DNA of 64,000 nt from Callorhinus ursinus (taxonomy: Eukaryota; Chordata; Mammalia; Carnivora; Otariidae), in the NCBI RefSeq assembly GCF_003265705.1, contig NW_020312827.1, forward strand, positions 22,336,774-22,400,773. Direction: 5' to 3'. This document shows, one piece after another, positions 21,758 to 32,657 of this stretch. The position numbers were made by a program, and so were the translations under genes. How positions within the stretch are numbered: the stretch's first letter is position 1; each line of letters opens with the position of its first letter. A model generated the notes under the pieces. That model made no database searches. It was not told the origin of the DNA and was given only the letters and a program-made list of their open reading frames with translations.

Positions 21758-21951
21758 AGGGCGCCTGGGTGGCTCAGTCGTTAGGCGTCTGCCTTCGGCT
21801 CAGGTCGTGATCCCGGGGGGTCCTGGGATCGAGCCCCGCATCGGAGCCCAGCGGGAAGCCTACCTCTCCTTCTCCGGCTCCCCCTGCTTGTGTTCCCTCT
21901 CTCGCTGTGTCTCTCTGTCAAATAAATAAATAGAATCTTTAAAAAAAAAAA
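21758..21951 (+). mobile_element. Can-SINE with perfect 15-bp target-site duplication (young)
   Basis: The head is intact, with a Pol III A box tggctcagtcg (21770-21780) and B box ggatcgagccc (21826-21836). The body ends in AAATAAATAAATAGAATC plus a 16-base A tail. The 15-bp duplication aaaagagtaactctc occurs at 21743-21757 and 21952-21966. The intact promoter boxes, long pure A tail and perfect duplication indicate recent insertion. Confidence 0.97.
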
Positions 21952-21966
21952 AAAAGAGTAACTCTC

Positions 21967-23552
21967 TTGCTCAAATCCAGGAATTATACATGTAATCTTT
22001 CTAGTAGGAAAACATAGGGAAATATGCATTATATGAAGATATCTATGCCTCAACAGGAAGCTGACCACACACTGCACTATGATGCTCATTAATAGAGCAA
22101 ATGACTTCTCTAAAATGCATCGTATTTACTTTCTCACAATCTCTACCCAGAGGGAAACTACATACAGAATAGCTCTATAGGGAATCACCACACTTGCAAG
22201 CAAGTTACTTAAAAATTGACAAGAACAGTCAGCCCTAACCTTATTCTGAAGGTGACTTCCACATAGCAGAAAAATGAAAAAAAAAAAAAAAAAAACCACA
22301 AACTTAATTTCTTTAGAAAGCAACTAGAATTAAAGAGAATTGATATGTATTAGAAGAGTTGTGTCTTTGATACCTAAAACCAAGATACTGGGTGGGTAAA
22401 TGAAAATAGGCATTTGGCATTTTCAATTATGGAAACTAATACAAATGTTCTCCCACTGAGGTTAACACGATTATGAAAATAATTATGCTCTAAACATATG
22501 TTGTTAAAATTTAACTTGAGGGCACAAATCAAGGTGGTATATTAAATATACATTAGTATATTACAGAAATTGTAACTGTAGCCTCCTCCCATCTCCTATT
22601 AACTTGTATATCAAAATGACTTTTTTCCTTTTGCCCTATTTGAGGAAAACAGTAATATAATTTGTTTTCTTTTAAGGCACATCCTCAAGGATGTGAAGAC
22701 AAGGAAGAAGGGACTGTAGTGGTTGGGCTTTCCACAGACTCAGGGCAGGAGGTGATGGTCACATACAGTTCAGAAAGGAAAACGGTGGAGGGTTTGGGGG
22801 AAGGGGCTCATTAGAATAATCTTAGCAAACAACAGAATAATCATCATTTGTTTGACACCAAAAATGCCCCAAAGATACAGCCGCTTCTTTCAGTTTAGTT
22901 TCTTCTAAGAGCCTTTGGCTCTTTCTTCCCAGCCCAATTTGAGCATTTAGGGACAACATTTCCCATTATTTTTTGTTTAATTTGAAGGAAATGCCGAGGC
23001 TTGGCTTGCAGGAGATAAAAGTACTAGGGCTCACTTCCCAGGGGCCTTTGCTCATTTTAAGAAGAACTTATGTGCTGCGTATAGTCAATGCCAGAGTAAC
23101 TATCACCCAGTACCCTGGATATCTGAGACCCGAGCAAATACTTCATAACCAAGGCACACCCTGACTTCAAAACCCATGGTTCCAAGTCACTAAACCTCCA
23201 GCCCCTCTTAGTGTGACAGAAATGTTCCCATGGAAACTGAGCAAGGGAAGGGGAGCAAGGAACAGAGAAAAAGAGAGAACATTCCACTAACCTAACAAAA
23301 AGAAAATCCCAACACAGAGGATGCAAAGTTAAAAGCATGACATGTCAGTTACAGGGGTGACACAAACATCCACGGGGACACATTTGGTTAATCCTCTAGT
23401 ATCCTTCTGAAGACTCATTTTTAGGGAAATAAACTGCCAGTATTTTCTTTTTCTTCAATCCTGAAAATGAAGGAAGCACAATTCTCAGGAATATGAAACA
23501 GAAAATTGGACCTAATCTAACGGCCTTAGGGAATAATGTTCTTGCGTAAGAA
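21967..23552. other. Non-coding stretch with a poly(A) run
   Basis: No gene or dispersed repeat was recognised. A run of about 20 A lies near 22276-22295. Overlapping frames around 22973-23338 on both strands have no domain. Confidence 0.5.
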
Positions 23553-23652
23553 CCCTCAGGAAGTCTAGAAGATCTCAACAGTCTTATCAACAGTCTTCTT
23601 ATTCCCTCAGGAAGTCTAGAAGATCTCAACTTGTTCCCTTCTTGAACAAGTT
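23553..23652. repeat. Local 51-bp partial tandem duplication followed by a hairpin
   Basis: A 27-base segment starting 'ccctcaggaagtctag' is present exactly at 23553-23579 and 23604-23630. Between the copies 'caacagtctt' is also repeated. Immediately after the second copy, aacttgttc (23628-23636) and gaacaagtt (23644-23652) form a 9-bp stem with a 7-base loop. Confidence 0.97.
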
Positions 23653-23919
23653 TTAAGGTTGGGCCACCTAGCTGTGAACAGTAAGGAGTCAGAAGAAAGG
23701 ACTGAAAAGGTATTAGAACCACTATAAAGAGACACAGTGAGGGTAGTATTCTAAGAGATAACTTATCTTCCTCCCCTCAAGAGCCATTTGATTGGCCATC
23801 CACAAATCTGTTTCTCAAGAACCAGATGAACAGTAAATGTGTCTCTACAATCAGGTTAAAAGACAAATCTCCTTCACCGTTGCTTGCATATTACATGTTA
23901 ATCCATATTATCAAGATTA

Positions 23920-24031
23920 GGGTGGCCAATGTTCCCATTTTTCCCCAGAAGCAAGGGTTTTCCCAGAGCATGGAATGTTCAGTTTTAAAACTGGGACAGT
24001 CCCCCAAAAGCTGGGATGATTTGGTCACCCT
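23920..24031. mobile_element. Palindromic MITE-like DNA transposon (MER53-like)
   Basis: A 112-bp element has terminal inverted repeats agggtggccaa and ttggtcaccct (10 of 11 paired). Its interior also has partial symmetry, with 'aactgggacagtcccc'. Size, ends and interior fit the non-autonomous MER53 family as I remember it. The family assignment is uncertain. Confidence 0.65.
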
Positions 24032-25282
24032 GAGACTGACCAAACCAAACTCAATTCAAATGGCATGAGTTGATATTTGTGTCTGTCTGTTTGCTTACCT
24101 TTGTTAAGGGAGTGAAAGTTCACATTTTCCTTAAAGATTTTTAAAAAGAAACTTTATAACAAATCACAAATATCCTTGAAGTAGAAAGGTACCCATATTT
24201 TTAGTTACTGCTTTCATGCAGTCATTTGTTATACAGAAGGGAAGATGCTAATAGGAAGTATCTATTGCAAGATTTTTGTTGAAAAGTCTTTCATGTTATT
24301 TAACAGAAATATTCATAATATTCCATTCATGATGGTTCACAAAAATCAATGGTATTAACATTCACTCTTTCTATTTCAGACTTTCCATAAAAGCTCAGGT
24401 CTACAACAGAATCAGCCACATTAAACATCACAGCCACCTGCAATTAGGGATTAACGCCTTTTATGACATTTTTCATTTATCAAATTGAACACATCAGCAG
24501 AAGCTTTAGTTGAATGGGGGTGGAGGGGTAGAATAAAGACTACCACAATAGGCCAAGATTATAATCCAACAACAAAAAGCCGCTCTACGCATAAAATAAA
24601 TAATAACCGAGATTAATGGTGTTTTCCTTATTGATGTTGTTTTTACCTCCTGCAATATTTTTAAGTGAAGTGAGGTTGTAAATGGATTTTAAACACAAAC
24701 GCTCTTCTGCACGTAATTTCAAAGGCAAGGGGTTGCAGCCTGAAGGTATGGCACTGAAGGATGAGCCAGGGAGATATTCAGGAAAGTTCCGTATTCCAGA
24801 GAAGGCAAGAGCTTTCGGACAACACAGCCAGCAGTGTTAAAAACCAATAGCAACTGGGCTCTCATGGTTCCCACAATAAAGAACTATGCCTATAAGAGTA
24901 GCATACCACCACACACACTCCAAACAGAGATGTCAAGAAAAGGTAAGTGTTCAGGTGACCTTCTCCTCGAAGTGGAAGGAAAGAGGAAAGAAGGTTGGTT
25001 TTAGTCAGGCCACCTGGTTTTGGATTAGGATAACCTAATAAAAAAGATAGATTTTTACCCAATTTAGGTTTGTTTTTTTTTTTTAAAAAGACGCTCTTCT
25101 TCATTGTTAGACTATGCTGTGGGGGGAAAAAAAAGCAGGGCTGTTTATGACTAATAAGAAAGAAAATATTACCAGAGCACATAACAAATGATAATCTAAT
25201 CATACCTGAGAGTTTTATTTCCCCTGTTCTCACTGAGACTTCATATTATATAACTCATATAAATTACATCATAGATAAAAGA
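24032..25282. other. Repeat-poor stretch, candidate conserved block at 24400-24720
   Basis: No gene or repeat was recognised. The interval 24400-24720 has a balanced, non-repetitive composition with E-box (cacctg), homeodomain-type (caattaggg, gattaatgg) and rare CpG-containing words. This could indicate a conserved non-coding element. The minus frame 24862-25233 (123 codons) has no recognisable domain. Confidence 0.4.
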
Positions 25283-25310
25283 AAAGACTGTCATGTAAAT
25301 GACAGTCTTT
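25283..25310. repeat. Perfect 12-bp inverted repeat with 4-base loop
   Basis: The arms aaagactgtcat (25283-25294) and atgacagtcttt (25299-25310) flank the loop gtaa. No T-run or transcription context suggests a terminator. Confidence 0.97.
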
Positions 25311-25529
25311 GACCTTGGCTTCCTTTACACGGTTTGCAGGAGAGGTTTTAGCCACTGTGTAAATTTTTAACTACGGTTTGGAGAAGAAATAGAAAAGATA
25401 TGTATAGGGTCATCTGAGTCCTGAGTGAACAGAATAGAAAGGAATACGTAAGAAAGGAGCATAGAAGGGCAGATGAAGCCAGAATTTATGGGTAAAATAA
25501 CAGTACTATGAACACAGATGTTAGAAATT

Positions 25530-26045
25530 AACCAATATTTATTGAGTGCTTATTTTTTCTTTGCAACTATGGTAAGGGCTTTAATAATAGCCATAAGAGT
25601 AACAAGAATACTAGTTGATAACTGACTGAGCACTAGAATGACCAACTGTTCCACTTGGCCCAGGACTGAGGGTTTTTCAGGATGTGGAACTTTCAGTGAT
25701 ACCCCTGAGCAGCCTTACGAGGCTGCTGCAAGGATAAAATGGGGGTAATCAACACAGAACACTTAGCACTGGGCCTGACACAGAGGGAGCACTCACCTGT
25801 CACTGTTCACTTGAGACTGTCCTGGGCTTAGCACTGAAAGTCTCACATCCAGGGAAATGGAATTTCTATGTGCATTAACTCATCTAACATTTACAGTAGC
25901 TCCAAGAGGAAAAATAATTTACTAGTATTATTCCATATTACAGACAGCACGAAAGAGACCTAGATATTTGAAGTAATTGCTCATGATTGCACAAATCAGC
26001 ATGTGTCCAAACAGGGACTGGAGTTGATCAGCCTAACTCCCGCCA
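25530..26045 (-). repeat. MIR fragments (antisense) around a MER53-like fragment
   Basis: 'aatatttattgagtgctta' (25530-25620) and 'gcattaactcatctaac...cagacagcacg' (25870-26045) read as the two ends of an antisense MIR. Between them are a MER53-like piece (25640-25700), a plus-strand MIR tail ('aggataaaatgggggtaat', 'actgggcctgacacag') and an inverted copy of 20 bases of the MER53-like piece at 25831-25850. This is a nested or rearranged patch of old repeats. Confidence 0.6.
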
Positions 26046-26661
26046 TGCTTGTGGACTTTCCCAGGGCACTGTATTGCCTCCTGGCTTTCTCTGGGAGCAC
26101 TCCTTAGTGTTAGGAAAGAGACAACCAGAGGGAGAAGGGGGCCACACATCCCCAGCTAGCATACAGTTGTCTTTGTTACTACTGGATGGTGGATTGACAT
26201 CAGTAGATAGTAACAGTGAGTTCTAAGGATCTCATTTGTGGAAGCCAAAGGTATCTTAGCTTGTTGAGGGCATCAGCGCCGTGAGAAGACCAGGAACAAT
26301 TCTAGGCTTTCTCCATCTCCCCTTCTTCTGGGTTTACCTTCTATCTGCCCTGACTAGAGTTAAAACTAGGTTATAATTAGGCTTGCAGTGGAAAAGAAGC
26401 CAACTGGTGGAATTGTGGAATGCAAAGTAAGGAAGGAGGGGGAGGTGGGAAGGAAGGAAGGGAGGATGGGAGAGAGAAGCCTAGGAATGGGGAGAAAGAG
26501 CCACATTTTATTTACAAATATGGCACAGCAGATTGATTCCTTATAATTAGTTACTGATGACTTATTCAAAATCAGTATCAAAATCCAACCAATCTAGATT
26601 AATAGTGTTTTTTCAGACAGTAACCAAACCTTGTTACTTTCTTTGGGCAAATAATCTGACT
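26046..26661. other. Non-coding, polypurine patch
   Basis: A GGAA/GGGA-rich polypurine tract lies at about 26423-26480. No repeat or gene was otherwise recognised. The frame 25987-26226 starts inside an old MIR and is not credible. Confidence 0.5.
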
Positions 26662-26871
26662 AAAAAATTTTTTAAGGATTTAGTTATTGAGCGAGTGAGA
26701 GAGATCACACAAGTGGGGGGAGGGGCAGAGAGAGAGGGAGGGAGAGAATCTCAAGCAGACTTCCCACTGAACAAGGAGCCCAATGCAGGGCTCCATCTCA
26801 GGACCCTGAGATCATTACCTGAGCTGAAATCCAGAGTCAGACGCTTAACTGACTCAGCTACCCAGGTGCCC
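26662..26871 (-). mobile_element. Can-SINE, antisense, older copy
   Basis: From an A/T-rich tail ('aaaattttttaaggattt') through the purine-rich body 'ggggaggggcagagagag', 'ccctgagatcattacctgagctg' and 'cagacgcttaactgactcagc' to 'acccaggtgccc', this is an antisense Can-SINE with many substitutions. Confidence 0.92.
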
Positions 26872-28864
26872 GCTTATTTAAATTTTTAGGGCAATATTCA
26901 TTAACAAAACATCCATAAAAATATGTCCCTATGCTGACTGACCTGACTCTGTGAGTGTGCTCATTATAAACCAACAACTATCATCTGTATCTTGGGTGAG
27001 ATCTATACTTGGGGATCTGAAGCCAAATATCACCACTCATCTTATACATATAAGTGTCAGCATGCTCTACAATGTCATAAACAACTAAGACACTCAGACA
27101 AATTTGGAGATGCAACATAATTTTGTGTGGTTACGTTATTTCTAAACCAACAATGAGGGCACTTTGGGGTGATTAGAAAAATAAAACGAGAGGGTATAAA
27201 AATTATAGCGGTTCCCTGTAGTATTTTAACAACCCAGGTTTACTTTTTCCCTCTACCAACTGCATTTAAATAATAAGATGAATAATGTAATTAATGGGGA
27301 TTGCTACCATTTCTTGAGCACCTTCCATTTCTCAAGCACTGGGAGAAACAATGGCTGGAATACCTGTGTGTATACACGTGTGCATGCATGTGGAACAGAA
27401 GTTCTGTTAACACAAAAGGCTACGTAAAGGATGAGAAAGAATCCCCTTTTTGCTGTGCCCCAGTCACTTCTCAGGTTTTATGGACTGAAATTTTAAAAAA
27501 ACTATTTTCTTGAAATATGGTTTATTTGGTGATGCATTCCTAGTGTTTTGGAAAAATAACATTTATATGGATACTAATTGTCTAATCCTCTCTATCTACT
27601 AAATGTTTAGTCTTATTGACACTCTATTTTTAAAGTGTAATGTTTGCCAGTAGATTTAAAATTTCTAAAATGCTCTTTTTTATAGTTTATTTCCTTGAAG
27701 AAATCTCATCAGAAGTCATTTCATGGAGAGGGACTTCTTCTATTATTTATGTTGCATCTCATTAAGGTTTTACTTCCATCTTCTAAATTTCTTCCTGAGA
27801 TTAAACATTTGACTTTTATGAGGCCACTAAAAGAACAAGAATGCATCACTTTCATTTTGGGTCTGAAAACATCATAATCTTGCAATTTAATCAGGCTGAG
27901 TGTTGACAAAAGCTGTTTGAGCTGTTTATAGAAACCAGGCCAACAGAAAGTTGGCACTCTCTGAGAAGTCTCTGAAAACCTGTCAGCTTTGCCCACTGTC
28001 CTATCAAAGTTGATGACCCAATCTACTTCCCAATTATAAACTTGTGCTCCTCATAACATGAGGAATGGAGGATTCTGAGAAGCCAATCAGTCAAGAAAAG
28101 GTAAAACTGAACAAAAGTTGTGAAAATGACTAAGGGCCCCAGATCTTATAAGATAAAATGGTAAGCAGAAAGGGTTGCCTGGTGATACCCAAGTGTCAAT
28201 CACAAGAACTTACAGTAATTCAACTAGAAAATGTTTGTAAAGCAATAAATCTGGACTATTGTAGATATCCAGTAAGTGGTGGCCTTCATCATTTTACTTA
28301 TTCATAGAGCACTATTTTGTGTTTTGCTGGAAAAAACGCTGGACCTCAAGTCCTAAAATGAGTTAAAATATTGCTTCTCATTTTTATTTATAGGATGTAA
28401 CTTATTTAAAGCCTTGATTCCTAAACTAAAAAAAAGCAAAAAAAAGTCTATTTTACAGAATTTTATGAATACGAAATTAAGTAAAATAGGAAAAGGGAAG
28501 GGGGAAAAGGAGGAAGAGAGAGAACCCAGAACATTCCCTCCCTTAATAGGCACTCAATACATGTTCATTGTACCTGAAGTCGAAGTAAAACATAAGTAGA
28601 ATATTCAGAACATGTTTGTTTTTTTTTTTTTTTACTGGAATGAAGCAGAAAAATACAATAACGTGAGGGCTTTCAATTATTCCAATAATAGCCTGTATCA
28701 AGAATTAACCAACTATGCTTAACCTTCTAGAAACTCTCTTCCAAAAAAATTCTCTTGGATGGGTTCTTAAGAGGTGACATTTTTAGAACTTATTATTCAT
28801 ATTAACTCAGTACTGGGATATTTGTTTGATCACAAATATTGTGTAACCAGGCCAGTAAAAATAG
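26872..28864. other. Long AT-rich stretch, nothing recognised
   Basis: About 2 kb with only a short MIR-like hint at 27299-27345 and a T-run at 28620-28634. Opposite-strand frames at 27695-27996 and 28353-28599 cancel each other as coding evidence. Confidence 0.5.
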
Positions 28865-29030
28865 CTACTTTTTAATTAGTGCTTGCCATGAACCAACATG
28901 GTTAAACACTTTTCATGCATTCTCTCGATCTTTATAATAACACTTTTAAGGTAGGTAATGCTGTCCCTATTGTACAGATGATAAACCCAGGCTAGTAAGT
29001 GATAGTGCTGGAAGCTGAGTAAATACTTTG
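28865..29030 (-). repeat. MIR SINE, antisense
   Basis: 'tagtgcttgccatgaacc', 'tttataataacacttttaaggtaggta' and 'ttgtacagatgataaacccaggct' follow the reverse complement of MIR. It is immediately followed by a second MIR in the opposite orientation. Confidence 0.75.
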
Positions 29031-29031
29031 G

Positions 29032-29280
29032 TCTGAGAGGCAGTATAGAAAGTATTATATAGGTTAAAGATACAGAGTCTAGGATCAAATTGTCCAAGTT
29101 CAAATCTTGGGCGAGTTGATTGCTCTCCTCTTTGGTCCTTAATTATGTTGTCTGTAAAATGGAACAAATAATAGTGCCCACGTCACAGGACTTTTAGGTT
29201 TAAATCCATGCAAAGCATTTTTAAGAGTTAGTGACCCATAATCAGCACTTGATATATCTTGGCTGTTATTATCAGTGTAG
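29032..29280 (+). repeat. MIR SINE
   Basis: 'agatacagagtctaggatcaa', 'gtccaagttcaaatcttgggc', 'gtctgtaaaatggaacaaa' and 'aatcagcacttgatatat' follow MIR order across nearly its full length. Confidence 0.8.
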
Positions 29281-30236
29281 TTCTGAAATCCAGGGGTTTA
29301 ATGGCTATTATATCTTTATTCCTTTTTCACTTTCTTTCCAGAAGGTATAAACTATATGGCCATTGTATGGCTAACTAAAGGAACTAGGATTCTTTTAACA
29401 ACATGAGTGTCTAGAATCTATATAACACATCCACACACTTTATCTCAAATGATCCTAATTCTGCCCACAATTGTGCAGCTATTAAGAGGAAGAGCTAGGC
29501 CATGGCCCCAGGACCTTAGGCTCAAGATGCTATGATCTTTCTCTTAATAGAAGAAAGAATTCTGGGGTTTATTCTTTGTCTCTCTCTAGGAACACAACAC
29601 AAAATAACTGGATGTAAGAATGTAACATTTAGTTACACGTCCAGATGTTTCAGGCAGTGTGAGGCCAAACATCTGGCTGATTAACTGAATACTGCTTTTT
29701 TTTCTTTACCCTGACATTGGGCAGCGTGTCAAATATGACTGATGTGAAACAGATGAAAGAAAAGCATACAGAAAGAACTGTTAACAAGAGAAATACTTCG
29801 CTAAATAAAAGATGGCATGGACTTTGCTATCATCACCTGCACCAGCAATTTATTTGTAACCAACATCAATAGCCCTACTGGGGAATGCAATCTCACGTAA
29901 CTTGCTCTACCATTTTGACACCTCTAACTCAGAAATGTAATTTGAAATAAAGATTCATGGAGCTAATATCCTTCTTGCTTCAGACTATTAAAGTGCCTAT
30001 TGTTCTCACAGCGTGCAGGGGGGTGGAAGTCTGCAGGCATAAATGAACACATGGATGATATACTGCTTGATATAAATATTGCCCAGCTTTTAGTGAGATA
30101 CCAATGCCTGTAGAATACAAAGTTAAAATAGGCACTCTGCATAAAATGCCTTATGATAAAAAAAAAGTAATCATGATGGGTGCTTTTTCTATATCCCTGG
30201 ACATACTGTGATTTCCCTGGGAAGATAATAATAGAA
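29281..30236. other. Non-coding, probable MIR trace
   Basis: A weak antisense MIR-like stretch lies at about 29420-29530 ('cacactttatctcaaatgatcc'). Otherwise nothing was recognised. The minus frame 29963-30280 (105 codons) runs into the duplicated MIR segment and is not credible. Confidence 0.5.
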
Positions 30237-30391
30237 CTGATCAGCTTGTTAGTCCTGGGTTGGAGTTCTGGCTCCAGCATATATTGCTAGGGAGCACTGG
30301 GCAAGTAATTTAACCTTTTAAGCCTCAGTTTCTTCTTCTGTAAACTGGAAATAATAATAGCATTAGCGTCAAAGAGTTGATGATCTGATCA
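30237..30391 (+). repeat. Copied MIR segment (142 bp), flanked by 7-bp direct repeat
   Basis: The segment 30241-30382 is the same length as 31239-31380 and differs at only 3 of 142 positions with no indel. Its edges stop sharply. The bases ctgatca occur at both ends (30237-30243 and 30385-30391), like a short target-site duplication. MIR sequence does not continue beyond either edge here but does at the other copy, so this looks like the daughter. Confidence 0.93.
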
Positions 30392-30394
30392 CAC

Positions 30395-30570
30395 CAGTGA
30401 TTATCATGTTCTTATACCTGTAGCTAGTGACACTTGCTCTGTTTCAGGCATTTTACTTGGCATGTGTAATATTAATCCTATGAGGTAGGTACATTAAGTA
30501 CGTTCATTTTATAGATGAAGAAACTGAGGCTAAGAGCTATTAAGTGACTTGCCCATTTTCTCATATTTAT
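30395..30570 (-). repeat. MIR SINE, antisense
   Basis: 'ttcaggcattttacttggcatg', 'aatcctatgaggtaggtaca', 'tatagatgaagaaactgaggc' and 'ttaagtgacttgccca' match the reverse complement of MIR. Confidence 0.85.
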
Positions 30571-30587
30571 CATGACTTTGTATTTCC

Positions 30588-30793
30588 TTTTTTTATTTTT
30601 TTTTAAAGATTTTATTTATTTATTTGACAGAGAGAGACACAGCGAGAGAGGGAACACAAGCAGAGGGAGTGGGAGAGGGAGAAGCAGGCTTGCCTGCGGA
30701 GCAGGGAGCCCGATGCGGGGCTCGATCCCAGGACTCTGGGATCATGACCTGAGCCGAAGGCAGACGCTTAACGACTGAGCCACCCAGGCACCC
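30588..30793 (-). mobile_element. Can-SINE, antisense, 17-bp target-site duplication (young)
   Basis: The tail 'aagattttatttatttattt', the body and the tRNA-like end 'gactgagccacccaggcacc' are intact. The duplication catgactttgtatttcc occurs at 30571-30587 and 30794-30810. It was inserted at the end of an antisense MIR. Confidence 0.97.
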
Positions 30794-30892
30794 CATGACT
30801 TTGTATTTCCAATTGCCAACCTATGAAAAGGTTCAATGAAGGGCCAAGTGTACACATAGGTTGAAAAGGAGTTACATTTAATGTGAAAGAAT

Positions 30893-31015
30893 CTTAGAAT
30901 TTTAAGCCTGGAGGAGATCTTTAGAGAGTAGTTAATCCAACTCTGACATTTATAGATGATAAAACCAAGGCTCAAGAGATCATGGTTTGTCCAAGATTAC
31001 ACATTTTGCCAGAAT
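30893..31015 (-). repeat. MIR/L3-type ancient repeat, antisense
   Basis: 'agcctggaggagatctttag', 'gtagttaatccaactctgaca' and 'tagatgataaaaccaaggctc' match a well-known old mammalian repeat pattern of the CORE-SINE/L3 type. The exact family is uncertain. Confidence 0.6.
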
Positions 31016-31204
31016 GAGAATGAGAAATTCCCACCATGAGTATCATTTCTTTCTGCCAACACATTATCTTATAAACGTCCAGGTAATTGCAGAGGTCCTT
31101 CCTAGAAGTGAAGGGATCCATTGTAACCCATTGTTTCATTATCAAGGATTAGTTAGTTGGAGCAGGCAGTGTTAGACGGAGAACTGAGATGCCTGAGACG
31201 CTGT

Positions 31205-31395
31205 TCCAGGAGGCATCAGGGACCAGTGTTTAAGAATATCAGCTTGTTAGTCCTGGGTTGGAGTTCTGGCTCCAGCATATATTGCTAGGGAGCACGGGGC
31301 AAGTAATTTAACCTTTTAAGCCTCAGTTTCTTCTTCTGTAAACTGAAAATAGTAATAGCATTAGCGTCAAAGAGTTGATGTGAGCATAACATTTC
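31205..31395 (+). repeat. MIR SINE, probable source of the 30.2-kb copy
   Basis: MIR homology extends past the duplicated part on both sides ('gaccagtgtttaagaatatc' before; 'tgatgtgagcataaca' after). The portion 31239-31380 is 98% identical to 30241-30382. Confidence 0.9.
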
Positions 31396-32263
31396 TAAAG
31401 AGTCATGGGCAGCACATGGTGTCCTTTAAGGACTCAGTTAACACTAAGCCTCACCCCTGCTCCTGGGGAGGAAGACATAGAGGGAGTTCTGGGTAGCTAG
31501 AGGACTTCATGAGGGATCTCAGATTGATGAGAGATGTATGGAGCCAGAGAGAGGTACTTCTGACCCCTCATCATGTGACTCAGGGCTAGCCCTGATTCTA
31601 AACTCTACTACTCTATTCTTTACCAATAATTGGTCAACTCAATATCCAGAGGAACCTAGGGAATGAGTTTTTGACTGTCACCACTGAAAACAAAAAACAA
31701 ACTAAAAAAACAAAATACATACCCTTTCCACCAGCATGCATTAGAGACGGATCTCTGCTATGCTACACATGGACAAAAACTGGGGTATGTAGAACAGGGA
31801 GTTTACGGATTTCAATATAAAATGACAGACCTGATGGATCACCTTTGGTCTAGACGCAAGCTAGTCCAGGATAAATCTCTATGATGGATTCATTTTGCCA
31901 TTTTATAACTCAAACGCCAGAGTCCCAGTACAACAGACGCTATTTGACTGAATTTCCCATAAATTGTAGTTCCTCACCCTTGGGTTACTTAACATTCTGA
32001 ATCAGGCTTTTCAAAGTTTTTGCCTTGTTAAAAAAAGGGCTCACTTTTTTAAAGATACATACGGAGATCAATTCCCCCAATCAGTGCTTAGATTATAAAG
32101 TGCTTTGATACAACTCCGCTTAGATTCTAAATTTCTTTGGATTACATATATCAAAGTTCAGTGAAAACAGTTAAGGCAAGTCCTGTAGATTTTAGTATCC
32201 TGGTGTTTGGGGAAGCTTCTGTATAGTTTGTTGAATATGAAATGTTAGTTATAATTTATGAGC
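31396..32263. other. Non-coding, nothing recognised
   Basis: About 870 bp without a recognised repeat, gene or long frame. Confidence 0.5.
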
Positions 32264-32657
32264 TGTATCAGTTTCCTAGGGTTGTCATAACACAGTAAAC
32301 ACAAATTCAGTGGCTTAAACAACAGAAATGTATTGTCTCAAAGTTCTAGAAGCCAGAAGTCTAGAATCAAGTTGTTGACAGCATTGGTTCTTCTGAGGGC
32401 TGTTTCAGGAATCTCTCCTTAGCTTGTAGATGGCTGTCTCTTCCTCTGTTTCTTCACATTGTCTTCTTTCTATACATGTTTGTATCCAAATTTCTTCTTC
32501 TTATAAGGACACCAGTCCAGTTGGATTCAGTCCCACCCTATCAATCTCATTTGAACTTGGTTAACTCCATAAGGACCCTATCTCCAAATAAGGTAACATT
32601 CTGAGTTCTAGAGGTTAGAACTTCAATATATGAATTTGCGTCGAGGGACGCATAACA
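32264..32657 (-). mobile_element. MaLR LTR remnant (MLT1-like), antisense
   Basis: A 394-bp block begins TG and ends CA. On the plus strand it reads 'cagtttcctagggttg', 'ggcttaaacaacagaaatgtatt', 'cttcttataaggacaccag' and 'ctatctccaaataaggtaacatt'. This is the reverse complement of an MLT1-type solo LTR of the ERVL-MaLR group. No internal retroviral sequence adjoins it, so no coding capacity remains. Confidence 0.85.

Noticed and set aside
24862..25233. 123-codon minus-strand frame
   Set aside because: Low-complexity Lys/Phe stretches come from A/T runs, and there is no homology that I recognise.
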